Positions 1-8,426 of a DNA stretch of 64,000 nt are shown in pieces. Positions within the stretch are counted from its first letter, which is position 1; each line of letters starts with the position of its first letter. A program made the position numbers and the translations under genes. Source of the stretch: Rivularia sp. PCC 7116 (lineage in GTDB: Bacteria > Cyanobacteriota > Cyanobacteriia > Cyanobacteriales > Nostocaceae); assembly GCF_000316665.1 (NCBI RefSeq), contig NC_019678.1, positions 4,278,001 through 4,342,000 of the forward strand. Direction: 5' to 3'. The notes under the pieces were generated by a model, which was not told the DNA's origin, did no database searches, and saw only the letters and a list, made by a program, of their open reading frames with translations.

Positions 1-220
1 CGCCAAGTGCGTTCAAAAAATCCTGTTCGGCTTGGAAGCTATTTTCTAATTCTGATGCGAATGGTACGTCTGTAACTCTGTCGCTGCTACTAGGATTTCC
101 GAAATGTTGAAGGTCTTCACCAAAAAATGAGGCTGCTTTAGCAGAGGAAGCACTGCTAGCAATTCCAACTAAACTGACTGCTAAGGAAGCAAAAACCAAA
201 CCTAACTCTTTAAACTTCAT
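1..220 (-). CDS. Secreted protein, N-terminal part (runs off the window)
   Basis: The start of a minus-strand gene whose 3' end lies beyond base 1. It begins at an ATG (218-220) preceded by an AAAGGGAA ribosome binding site. The visible 73 residues start with a classic signal peptide: MKFKELG, then a hydrophobic stretch (LVFASLAVSLVGIA), then a small-residue cleavage region ending SSAKAAS. The mature part begins SFFGEDLQHFG and is acidic and polar. This layout is common in cyanobacterial exported proteins, including those with a C-terminal PEP-CTERM anchor, but the C-terminus is not visible, so that is only a guess. Function unknown. Confidence 0.7.
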   Translation of the reverse strand, partial: MKFKELGLVFASLAVSLVGIASSASSAKAASFFGEDLQHFGNPSSSDRVTDVPFASELENSFQAEQDFLNALG

Positions 221-759
221 TTTATTAATTCCCTTTTGATTTTGAATACTTTAGTCTTTAGCGCTACTGGTGTCTTTTTTTCAAACTCCGTAGGTAAGTA
301 GGCAGAAATAAATATAACAATGGAACAAACTATACATCAGCCTAAACTCTTACTCCGACTGCCTGTCTTAATTTCAATTTTCAACACTAATCTACTTAGC
401 GTTTTATCTTGTGTTCGCACTCTAATAAACCAGAATATGAACTGACAAGAAGATTGAATTAATTTCCACTTTAACTTCTAAATTCTGTGATTCACCAGTA
501 TTTATGCGGATAAAGCAGCTTAAATGCAATTAATTTATAATAATTTAATAGATAATAAGGGTTGCGAATATTTATTTTTTACATCGCACGGAGATTAAAC
601 AACTTTAAAATATCCGAGTATTTTCTGATTGTCAGTGATTATTAACTCTGACAATAACAGCTAAAATTTTAGTACGTATAATTATTTATGCCGTTAGTGG
701 CTTATTTTACTAATTTACTTTTTATAAAGAAATGAATTATCACTAATCAAAAACTGAAA
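221..759. other. Intergenic region, 540 bp
   Basis: AT-rich spacer between a leftward and a rightward gene, so it should hold both promoters. No ORF, RNA gene or strong palindrome was seen. Confidence 0.5.
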
Positions 760-1302
760 ATGAGTCTCTACTTCATTGCTTTATTGCCACCACAGACAAT
801 TCAAGATTACGCTACGGGGGTTAAGCAGTATTTTGCTGATAACTACGACAGCAAGCACGCTTTTAAATCACCGCCACACATTACTTTACAACCCCCATTT
901 GAATGGGATACCGATAAAGCTGTGGCTTTGGAGGAATGTTTGCAGAATTTTGTGATGGGAAGAAATGTTATACCAATAACTCTCGATGGCTATAATGCCT
1001 TTCCACCTAGGGTTATATATATAGATGTAGTTCAAACTCCAGATTTAATGAATTTGCAAGGTGATTTAATGGCGTATCTGGAGAATAATTTAGGAATAGT
1101 TGACAAGGTAGGAAAATCTCGCGGTTTTACCCCTCATATGACAGTTGCTTTTAAAGATTTGAAGCGAAGCAAATTTTATGCTGCTTGGGAAGAATTTAAA
1201 AATCGAGAATTACATTTTGAGTTTGATGCTAGAAAGTTAACGCTATTGAAGCATGAAAACAAGCGATGGAATATTGTTAAAGAGTTTGAATTTGTATTTT
1301 GA
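760..1302 (+). CDS. 2'-5' RNA ligase family protein (LigT-like 2H phosphoesterase)
   Basis: A 180-residue protein with the two HxTx signatures of the 2H phosphoesterase superfamily: HITL in PPHITLQPPF (about residues 39-48) and HMTV in TPHMTVAF (about 124-131). In this family the two His-Thr pairs form one active site that acts on 2',5'-phosphodiester or 2',3'-cyclic phosphate bonds in RNA or nucleotides. The length is typical for the LigT/YjcG type. It stands alone with long spacers on both sides, so the context gives no substrate. A second, distant 2H-type protein lies at 38206-39003. The fold is well supported; the reaction is inferred from the family. Confidence 0.85.
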   Translation: MSLYFIALLPPQTIQDYATGVKQYFADNYDSKHAFKSPPHITLQPPFEWDTDKAVALEECLQNFVMGRNVIPITLDGYNAFPPRVIYIDVVQTPDLMNLQGDLMAYLENNLGIVDKVGKSRGFTPHMTVAFKDLKRSKFYAAWEEFKNRELHFEFDARKLTLLKHENKRWNIVKEFEFVF

Positions 1303-1465
1303 ATGACATTATTAACAAAATAATCTCAAGCTAAAGTTTCGAGGATTTTCCTACTTGTATTAAAAACTTATAGTAATGTGACCTAACATTCCTTATACTA
1401 TCATTGCGTAATCTAGTTTACTTTGAAGGCAGTTTAAGCAATAGTTTTATCAGGAGATAATTTTC

Positions 1466-1759
1466 ATGCAGCCAGAAACAAAGCAGGCTTATCAAGAAAA
1501 AGTCAAGGCTCAACTCGACAAGCTAAACGCTCAAATAGATCAAATAAAAGCGCAAGCTGCTGAAGCCAAAGCTGATGCTGAAATTGATTATCGTGGCACG
1601 ATAGAGAACTTAACTAGCAAGCGCAATGCAGCACAAGCCAAATTGGATGAAATTAGTAAAGCTTCTGAAGATGCCTGGGAAGATTTAAAAGTTGGTTTTG
1701 AAAGTGCTTGGAATGAACTTGATGCAGCTTTCAAGAATGCAATGAATAAATTCCAGTAA
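1466..1759 (+). CDS. Small coiled-coil protein, sll1863-type stress protein
   Basis: A 97-residue, Ala/Lys/Glu-rich protein that is almost entirely helical with heptad-like spacing (KAQLDKLNAQIDQIKAQAAE, later ESAWNELDAAFKNAMNKF). The ATG follows a good ribosome binding site (CAGGAGATAA, 8 bases upstream). The pattern resembles small cyanobacterial coiled-coil proteins named after Synechocystis sll1863 and linked to stress responses; this match is from memory of the family pattern. There is no signal peptide or membrane segment, so it is probably cytoplasmic and oligomeric. The biochemical role is unknown. Confidence 0.75.
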   Translation: MQPETKQAYQEKVKAQLDKLNAQIDQIKAQAAEAKADAEIDYRGTIENLTSKRNAAQAKLDEISKASEDAWEDLKVGFESAWNELDAAFKNAMNKFQ

Positions 1760-2056
1760 TTCTCGATTTTGATTCGCAATTAGATTTAAAGCTGTATAAA
1801 TTGAGTAATTTATCATATTTATGCAGCTTTTCTTGATATATCACTAAAAAATAACTAATTAATTGAATATTTATAGTTATAAATATTTGTTGTGTTTTGG
1901 TATTTAAAATCTATCAATCGCTTGGATATAAAAACACCTCAGAAAATGATTTTAATTAAGAAATCGTAAATAAATTTAAGAGAATAAAAAAAACAGCGAC
2001 TATGAAAAAATCTGCGGTTGGAAAAACTAACATTGGATTGTATTAAAATATCTCCC

Positions 2057-2178
2057 AATACTGCTCGGTTAAGGGGATATCCTCCCTAACCCTGCTTAAA
2101 AAGGAGGCAATAAAAGTCCCCTTTTTAAGGAGGTTGGGTAATCTGAAAATGAGTTTAATTGCTTAACCGAATAGTATT
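2057..2178. repeat. MITE-like element, 122 bp, with 17-bp imperfect terminal inverted repeats
   Basis: The ends AATACTGCTCGGTTAAG (2057-2073) and CTTAACCGAATAGTATT (2162-2178) are inverted repeats matching at 15 of 17 positions. The inside is palindromic (CCTCC/GGAGG and CCCCTTTTT/AAAAAGG blocks) with no ORF. A 14-bp direct repeat (GTATTAAAATATCT) is present at 2040-2053 and 2174-2187, overlapping the right end. This is typical of a small non-autonomous element in cyanobacterial genomes. Confidence 0.65.
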
Positions 2179-2280
2179 AAAATATCTGCGTATTTCCAAT
2201 TGAGGTAGAATATATTTCCGGAAAACCTACGGATAGTGTGTAGTTATGAAAGCGAAAAAGATACAATAACCCAACATATC

Positions 2281-3345
2281 ATGACTACAAGCTTGATTGT
2301 TCTCGAAGCAGGTGCCGCTGGATTAAAAGTTACTAAGCTGCAAGAAGCTTTGAAACAGCTTAATTTCTATTTTAGTTCAATCGATGGTATTTTCGGTACG
2401 AAAACTAAAGCTGCGGTAGTCAAATTTCAACAGCCTTACAGCCATCTTCCTAATAACGGGCTTGTTGATGCAGAAACAATTTTACAACTGGATGAAGATG
2501 TATGGTTATCAGCAAAAGAAGTTTTACGGGAAGGTTGTACAGGTGAAGATGTCAAAGCCCTTCAAGAAATATTTACTGTCTTTGATTTACATACTTTAAT
2601 TGTTGATGGATATTTTGGCAGAAAAACAAAGGAAGCTGTAATTTGGTTTCAACAAAATTGGGGTTTGCAAGCAGACGGTATTGTCGGAAAACAAACTTGG
2701 GCTGGTTTATATCGTCATCAGGTTCATGATATACCCTATGAAGATAGAGTAAAAGCTTTCTTTGGTGAATTAGATACAGAATCATTTATTAAATTACCGC
2801 TTCAAAAAGGTGATAAGGGAAACGACGTTTTGATTTTACAAAAGTTTTTTAATCATGCTTCTGGTAGTACTCACGGGATTTTAGAAGATGGCGATTTTGG
2901 GCAAGCAACCGAACAAGCTGTGCAAACCTTTCAGCAACGCAATGGTTTAACTTCTGATGGATGTGTGGGGATGCAAACTTATCAAGCGATGCTTTGGGAA
3001 GGATTAAATCAACAGCTTATAAATGAGTTGTTGAGTATTCGCAAAAGTAAATCAATTGATTTTAGCAATGGTAATGAGTATGAAGTTATAGAAGATGCAG
3101 CTATACGAGGTGAAACTGTTATTCACAGATTTGAAGTTGCACCAGGGCAAGATTTTAGAATTGTAATTACTTCTGTGGAAAATAATGCAATTTTTGAATT
3201 GTTTAAAGTTGGAGAGCCTAGAATGTACGCTGAAAAAGCTAGCAATATTCGGCTATTTTTAGAAGCAGGTGAATATTATTTTACCGTTGGTGCTATTCGA
3301 GGGAATGCTACTTACAAATTAAAGGTGGAATCAGTAAGTTGTTAA
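2281..3345 (+). CDS. Peptidoglycan-binding protein with three PG_binding_1 repeats
   Basis: A 354-residue protein with three PG_binding_1 modules. Each shows the GxxGxxVxxLQ ... DGxFGxxTxxAVxxFQ pattern: about residues 10-60 (SSIDGIFGTKTKAAVVKFQQ), 80-145 (VDGYFGRKTKEAVIWFQQ) and 175-240 (LEDGDFGQATEQAVQTFQQR). The last 110 residues are beta-rich and resemble a pre-peptidase C-terminal-type domain. No catalytic domain is visible, so it probably binds cell wall without cutting it. The start at ATG 2281 is preferred because the family repeat begins right after it; an in-frame GTG at 2236 would add 15 residues. No clear signal peptide follows either start, which is odd for a wall-binding protein. 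Confidence 0.85.
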   Translation: MTTSLIVLEAGAAGLKVTKLQEALKQLNFYFSSIDGIFGTKTKAAVVKFQQPYSHLPNNGLVDAETILQLDEDVWLSAKEVLREGCTGEDVKALQEIFTVFDLHTLIVDGYFGRKTKEAVIWFQQNWGLQADGIVGKQTWAGLYRHQVHDIPYEDRVKAFFGELDTESFIKLPLQKGDKGNDVLILQKFFNHASGSTHGILEDGDFGQATEQAVQTFQQRNGLTSDGCVGMQTYQAMLWEGLNQQLINELLSIRKSKSIDFSNGNEYEVIEDAAIRGETVIHRFEVAPGQDFRIVITSVENNAIFELFKVGEPRMYAEKASNIRLFLEAGEYYFTVGAIRGNATYKLKVESVSC

Positions 3346-3354
3346 TCCAGAAAA

Positions 3355-3380
3355 CCCCTCCACTAAAATTTAAGGAGGGG
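3355..3380. terminator. Hairpin after the peptidoglycan-binding gene
   Basis: Perfect 7-bp stem CCCCTCC / GGAGGGG with a 12-base loop, 10 bases after the stop codon. The plus strand has no T-run after the stem, so it may act as an mRNA 3' end stabiliser or a weak terminator. Confidence 0.45.
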
Positions 3381-3435
3381 AACAAATTGAAAGTGAATTT
3401 GTCTTAAATCATCTATTCTATTTTTGAAAACTGTT

Positions 3436-3906
3436 ATGAATAACTCCATGAAAAAATTAGCTGTTTTATCTGTTTTAATGGCAACTCCGTTATTATGGTT
3501 GCTGAATAATCAAGTTTCTGCGGCACCAAAACGAAACACTTCTGAGTCTATACATTCTCAAGCCAAGCCAACGCCAGCTAAATGGCGCAAAATGAACGAG
3601 AAGGAAGAGATAGATCAAATTAAGTCAATAATTAATCATCGTATGGGTGTAGCGGCTCTAAATCAATTAGCCTTAGAAGGTTTTGTTGGTTATGATTGTA
3701 AGCGCAGCTTTTATTTTAACGAACTCTATGGCAATCTTCAAACTTTAATGCGAGTTAAATGTAATAGTCCTAGAGGTGCTTCTAGTGCAATCGGTTATGA
3801 CGAGATCAGAGTTATTTTTAATCGGTTTGAAAGTAATATCGAAGATTTTAAAATTGAAAGGGTATCTAAAGAAACTGGTTCTCCAAAAACTAAGTTACCC
3901 GACTAG
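3436..3906 (+). CDS. Hypothetical secreted protein
   Basis: Starts at ATG 3436 (MNNSMKKLAV); ATG 3448 is an equally possible start, and an upstream in-frame TTG at 3424 is less likely. The N-terminus is a clear signal peptide: Lys-Lys, then LAVLSVLMATPLLWLLNN, then QVSAAP as a likely cleavage site. The mature part of about 125 residues is basic (KPTPAKWRKMNEKEE), contains two cysteines (in GYDCKRS and VKCNSP) that could form a disulfide, and matches no family I recognise. A hairpin terminator follows at 3950. It is probably a periplasmic or extracellular protein found in related cyanobacteria. Confidence 0.65.
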   Translation: MNNSMKKLAVLSVLMATPLLWLLNNQVSAAPKRNTSESIHSQAKPTPAKWRKMNEKEEIDQIKSIINHRMGVAALNQLALEGFVGYDCKRSFYFNELYGNLQTLMRVKCNSPRGASSAIGYDEIRVIFNRFESNIEDFKIERVSKETGSPKTKLPD

Positions 3907-3949
3907 TTTACGGTTTTAATTTACTTAGATATTTAGTATTTCTGTCATA

Positions 3950-3980
3950 AACCTGAGTTGACTCCAATCGACTCGGGTTT
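3950..3980 (+). terminator. Probable intrinsic terminator
   Basis: Stem AACCTGAGTTG / CGACTCGGGTT (11 bp with two G-T pairs), loop of 8, ending in TTTT. It lies 45 bp after the secreted-protein gene. Confidence 0.5.
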
Positions 3981-4111
3981 TAGAAAATAGCAAAACTAAT
4001 TTAATTTAATTTAATTAAATTTAATTAATTTTAAGTTAGATTAATATTCACATTTTTGGGATTGCCTGAACTAATAGTTTATTGCGCTTTTCGGTTGACA
4101 ACAATACACTC

Positions 4112-4228
4112 AAAACCTCACCTTACTAAGGAGAGGGAAAGAGGGTGAGGTTAAAAACACCAAAAAAAGATAGTGGTTTATTCTAATAATTTGACACGCA
4201 TTTTGGAGACGTAGCAATGCTACGTCTC
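4112..4228. repeat. Two dispersed-type palindromes between convergent genes
   Basis: First: AACCTCACC (4114-4122) against GGTGAGGTT (4144-4152). Second: GAGACGTAGCA (4206-4216) against TGCTACGTCTC (4218-4228), an almost perfect palindrome. Both are of the kind found scattered in cyanobacterial spacers. The second sits just after the stop of the activase gene and could help end its transcript. Confidence 0.5.
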
Positions 4229-4251
4229 TACATTATCGATGGGGATAAAAT

Positions 4252-6615
4252 TTACTTGACTACAAGTTTTCCACCGGGGCGTTGAATCATTATCTCTGTT
4301 AACCGGCGTTTCGCTTTGGGATCGATGCCAAAAATGCGTATGTAGTCGTTGTTATGTTCGACTAAACATGCTTCTACAGCAGCAATTGCTTCTGCCATAT
4401 CCTCTATTTGATGTCCTGCATAACTGTTCCACGAACCCGTGCGGAATCTACGCTGGTCTACGTATTCTATACCGATATGGTTTCCTGAAGCCAAGATTTC
4501 CCGCATCTGTTCTAAAACTTCTAGTTCTAGGTGGGCTGAAGATATCTGTGTATTATTTGGATTAGCGGTTCTGTAAGTATGACTGTTTTCTACGGCTTGG
4601 TGGGGGTTACTGGTTGCCGTGTAGCTATGGGCTGCTGTATGGGGATGGGGAAATGGGTCAGATTCTGGATACACAAAAGTCGAATCGCTACTTTGTGGGT
4701 TGTTATAGGTTTTGCTCTGTGCTGGATAGCGAAAACTTGAACCTCCTATTTGTGTGTTAGGAGTTGATGGTTCTGGATAATGGAAAGTTGAACCACCTAA
4801 TTGTTTTTTGGGAGTTACTATTTCTGGATAATGGAAAGTCGAATCGCTACTTTGTTCGCTGTAATTTGGAGTAGTTGTTTCTGGATAATGGAAAGTCGAA
4901 TCGCTACTTTGTTCGCTGTAATTTGGAGTAGTTGTTTCTGGATAATGGAAAGTCGAATCGCTACTTTGTTCGCTGTAATTTGGAGTAGTTGTTTCTGGAT
5001 AATGAAAAGTTGAATCGCTACTTTGTTTGCTGTAATTTGGAGTAGTTTTTTCTGGATAATGGAATGTTGAACCACCTAATTGTTTTTTGGGAGTTACTGT
5101 TTCTGGATAGTGGAAAGTGGAATCTCCCTGAATTTGTTTTGTGGGATATATTTCCTGTGTCGGTGGATAATGAAAAGTCGATCCGCCTACTTCATTAGGA
5201 TCTTGAATTATAGTTCCCATTACTGCTTTCTTAGTTTTATAGTCAATCCCAGCTACGCGCACGTAATCGTCTGTGTGCTTAACTAAACATCTTTCCAAAT
5301 CTCCAATTGCATCAGCCATATCATCTATTTCGTGAGTGGAGAACCTCTGCCAATCACCTTTGCCAAATTTGTCTTTGCTGGCATATTCGATGCTGAGATG
5401 ATTCCCCGATGCCAATATTTTCTGCATATAGCTGAGTATTTCGGGGCCGACATGGGTCGATGCTGCTGGTGTATTCTGGTTCAATCTGTTGGGATTTTGA
5501 CCTAAACTACGGTTGCTAGCAGTTCCCGAAGTCGTAGCTGGGATGTCTGGTATATGTACTGCTTCGGCTTGTGCTTGATAGCTAGGTCTGGCATGATAAG
5601 TAGGTAATGGTTCGCCGTCAAAATTTGCTGTTGGTCTGGCTTGATAAGTAGGTAAGTTCGCGTCAAAATGTGAGGTAGGTCTGGCTTCATATACCGGTGT
5701 TGGTGCAGCTTGGGGTACAAAATGCTTTTGATGCCGCAAAGCACCACGGTTGTATTCTTCTACCAAATGGGAATTATCTACCCGTTGCTGTTCCTCAACC
5801 ATCAAACTAGCTACCTCCATCAAATCCGATAAACCAAACTTGGGTTTTTGGAAGGATGGAATATTGTTGCTGTTGACTACTTGTGAAGAGACTCGATCGA
5901 CTCCTTTATTCTGGATAAACCGACGAATTTGTTCGTCATATATCCGCGATCGCAACGCACTATAGAAATCAACGGCTTGATTGCCAAAATGATCTACAAG
6001 CTGCTCAACATCTTGCTTTGACAATCCATCTTCGCTAAAAATTCCACCGATGATGCCAACTTTGTCTTCTCTAGTCGGCTCCCAATAAAACTTCTCCATC
6101 CTGCCGTCGCGAATCAACGGAGCATATAAAGTAGAAAAGTCATTCCCCGTAACAATAATTGGAACGCGATGTAAAGGTGTAGAATCATAACTTCCCGGTA
6201 GCTGCACATCGGTGGGATTATCAGCAATATTCATCAATGTAGCGTTTACCAATTGCGTATTCACCGTGTACTGCGTTCCTTCGTCAAAACGTCCAGCACC
6301 CGCATCTAGATCGTTAATCATCAACACGCACATTTTTCCGCGCACCTTGATTAATTCTGCTGTTTCCCGATACCGCAAGCGAATCAAACGAGCTGGATCT
6401 CCAGCATCGGGACTTTCTAGTTCACCTCCAGAGATATGAGTTACCTCCACCCCCATTTTCTCGAATACCAATTCGCATTGAAAAGATTTTCCTTCACCCT
6501 TGCGTCCGTGAATGCCCAAAATTAAAGGTACTCGCACTTTGGGCAAATCGAGATAATTTTTAGTAATGTGGACGGAAAGTTTATCTTGAAAACGGGGGGA
6601 AATATAGTAACTCAT
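4252..6615 (-). CDS. rca: RuBisCO activase with two SSU-like domains and a STFHYPE repeat linker
   Basis: A 787-residue AAA+ protein that removes inhibitory sugar phosphates from RuBisCO. Residues 1-290 are the activase motor: Walker A GRKGEGKS (37-44), Walker B VLMINDLD (97-104) and an arginine-finger region RDGRMEKF (169-176). An Ala/Pro-rich linker with ARP(T/S) repeats follows (300-350). Then come two copies of the RuBisCO-small-subunit-like (SSUL) domain, at about 386-474 (ILASGNHLSIEY ... DDYVRVAGID) and 692-780 (ILASGNHIGIEY ... NDYIRIFGID). Between them lie about ten copies of a ~19-residue unit centred on (D/G)STFHYPE. Beta-cyanobacterial activases normally have one SSUL domain, which docks the enzyme to RuBisCO in the carboxysome. 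The gene is on the same strand as rbcLXS but about 19 kb downstream. No strong ribosome binding site was seen before the ATG. Confidence 0.93.
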   Translation of the reverse strand: MSYYISPRFQDKLSVHITKNYLDLPKVRVPLILGIHGRKGEGKSFQCELVFEKMGVEVTHISGGELESPDAGDPARLIRLRYRETAELIKVRGKMCVLMINDLDAGAGRFDEGTQYTVNTQLVNATLMNIADNPTDVQLPGSYDSTPLHRVPIIVTGNDFSTLYAPLIRDGRMEKFYWEPTREDKVGIIGGIFSEDGLSKQDVEQLVDHFGNQAVDFYSALRSRIYDEQIRRFIQNKGVDRVSSQVVNSNNIPSFQKPKFGLSDLMEVASLMVEEQQRVDNSHLVEEYNRGALRHQKHFVPQAAPTPVYEARPTSHFDANLPTYQARPTANFDGEPLPTYHARPSYQAQAEAVHIPDIPATTSGTASNRSLGQNPNRLNQNTPAASTHVGPEILSYMQKILASGNHLSIEYASKDKFGKGDWQRFSTHEIDDMADAIGDLERCLVKHTDDYVRVAGIDYKTKKAVMGTIIQDPNEVGGSTFHYPPTQEIYPTKQIQGDSTFHYPETVTPKKQLGGSTFHYPEKTTPNYSKQSSDSTFHYPETTTPNYSEQSSDSTFHYPETTTPNYSEQSSDSTFHYPETTTPNYSEQSSDSTFHYPEIVTPKKQLGGSTFHYPEPSTPNTQIGGSSFRYPAQSKTYNNPQSSDSTFVYPESDPFPHPHTAAHSYTATSNPHQAVENSHTYRTANPNNTQISSAHLELEVLEQMREILASGNHIGIEYVDQRRFRTGSWNSYAGHQIEDMAEAIAAVEACLVEHNNDYIRIFGIDPKAKRRLTEIMIQRPGGKLVVK
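4663..5184 (-). repeat. Coding tandem repeat in rca (57-bp unit)
   Basis: Encodes rca residues 478-651. The central units are near-identical 57-bp copies (19 codons; TTTPNYSEQSSDSTFHYPE), with diverged units on both sides (VTPKKQLGG, STPNTQIGG). The near-identity of the central copies suggests recent expansion by slippage or unequal recombination, with the reading frame kept. Confidence 0.9.
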
Positions 6616-7550
6616 GGAATTTATACAAAATATTTAGCATCCTGTAAACTATGTTAAGTTTTTATGGTTACTATTTTTCATGTACTTTTGTAAGCTAAAT
6701 CCTTGTTGTACTTATAGGAGTAATATTTTTATCTAATTACTGCTTGATAATACTCGTGATTTTAAATTCAAAATCAATACTAACTGCTGTTTTCTTTCAA
6801 AGCTAAAGCACAATAGTTAGCTATCATTTTTGCTGCAAATAAATTATCTACTGCTTTGAAAAATATATAAAAGGATGTAATTAATTTATATTTTTTCATC
6901 CTCTAGGCAGATGTGTTTTAACCGCCTATTGCTATGAAGCATGTTAATAAAAAATATTTATTAGTGGAAGCCTGTTGTTTTATTGGTATATATACCAAGG
7001 AAGATGCTTTCTCACAAAAGGATACCGCCTATTTATGTTGGTTGAATTTGAGATGAATTATATTAGGACTTATAAAAGCCAGCATTTTTATGGGGGATTA
7101 AGGTGAGCTAAACCTTTGAAATGCCTAACCTGTGATTGCGATCGCGTAAGTTCACAAAAGGCAATAATCTCTAGTTGTCTATCGCCGAAGAAATCATTAG
7201 TAAATTTAGGGCAAGTCATGGCTTGAACTTGACGCATCTAAATCCTAATGTGCTTGCTTTGTAATTCTCCTAGTACAATACAGCATAAATTTGGCAACCA
7301 TTGCCAACGATTAAAATCCTTATCCTATAAGACTTTTTACTTCTTACTTCTTACTTTTTACTTCCGCGCAGCGGTACTAGTGCTTCATGCTCTTCAGGCA
7401 AGCTCCTATAACACAAATCTGCGGAACAATACGATATCCCATCTATCTGGTTTTTGGTCGATGGCAGAAATAATTAGATATTATTGACAGTAAGTCAGAT
7501 TTTAGACGATTTTAAGACGATAAATGTTTAATACATCGGGGTGACATATT
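6616..7550. other. Intergenic region, 935 bp
   Basis: Divergent spacer between rca and a hypothetical gene. It holds a HIP1 site (GCGATCGC, about 7137) and a dispersed sequence around 7330-7380 (tandem TTACTTC units followed by CGCGCAGCGGTACTAGT). The latter is nearly matched at 49487-49520. No convincing ORF or RNA was seen. Confidence 0.5.
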
Positions 7551-8426
7551 ATGGGTAAATCAATAGTTGAATTAGTTGATAACTTACCTGCCGATAATAT
7601 TACTGTCAAAGTATTAAAGGCACTTGATTTTATTGTACCTGGCGAATGGGAAAATCTAGTTGGTTTTGATAATGCAATAAGTCAAATCACTGGAGAAACA
7701 AAGTCTAAAAAGATTAAGAAAATTCGCAAAAAAGCAGAAAAATTATACGATGAGAAAGAGAATGGATATCAAACTGCTATTTGGATTTATCAAACTCTCG
7801 ATACAACAGATAAAGCTGTAGGTGCTGCTGCTTTAGCCAACAAAATTGGTAATTCCTTTAGTTTTATACCTTTTCTAAAAGAATTAACTCCCAGAGCCGA
7901 TACTTTACAAAGTATTGATTTAAAAATGAAATTAGTTGCGGAATTAATTGCTTATAGCAAACTTAATGGACTCACTCTTTCTCCTCAAAAATTTGCTGCT
8001 TCTCTTAAGGAAAACTATCAAAATGAAGCTTTAATGAGGATGGTAGCTTTAGTTTGCATTGATGGAGTACTTCCTCTAGGTACAAATTTCGTTCCTAAAA
8101 TTGAAAATGATATTACTCAAAGAGAAAACCTAGAGAATAATCCGGCTTTTTCGGCTGTTAGTAAATTCATTCCTAGCTCTGATAAAACAGGTTTTATTAA
8201 TGATAGTTTTAAAGCAGTTGACGAATGGATGGCAAAATTAACTGATTCTGCTGGTTTAAGTCGCGAATCTATTGCGAGTCATCTGAGTAATTTTATAGAT
8301 ATTGCCGACGATAAGTTAGATTATCTCGCAGCTTTTTTAGATACAAGCACCAATTATTTCGAGCATACAGGAATTCAAACTGTTGCACGTAAAGTAATCA
8401 AAGAAGCTTATCAAGAGATTGATTAA
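7551..8426 (+). CDS. Conserved-type hypothetical protein
   Basis: A 291-residue protein with a good ribosome binding site (GGGGTGAC before the ATG). It is predicted to be nearly all helical, with no signal peptide or membrane segment. Visible features are a Lys-rich stretch at about 50-68 (SKKIKKIRKKAEKLYDEKE) and a hydrophobic helical middle (LVAELIAYSKLNGLTLSPQKFAASL). I do not recognise the family. Codon use looks like that of the neighbouring genes, so it is probably a real gene. It is flanked by long spacers and is not in an operon. Confidence 0.7.
   Translation: MGKSIVELVDNLPADNITVKVLKALDFIVPGEWENLVGFDNAISQITGETKSKKIKKIRKKAEKLYDEKENGYQTAIWIYQTLDTTDKAVGAAALANKIGNSFSFIPFLKELTPRADTLQSIDLKMKLVAELIAYSKLNGLTLSPQKFAASLKENYQNEALMRMVALVCIDGVLPLGTNFVPKIENDITQRENLENNPAFSAVSKFIPSSDKTGFINDSFKAVDEWMAKLTDSAGLSRESIASHLSNFIDIADDKLDYLAAFLDTSTNYFEHTGIQTVARKVIKEAYQEID

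Noticed and set aside
4818-5075. Long open frames on both strands across the rca repeat
   Set aside because: They are alternate-frame shadows of the 57-bp coding repeat; the rca frame alone carries known domains on both sides.
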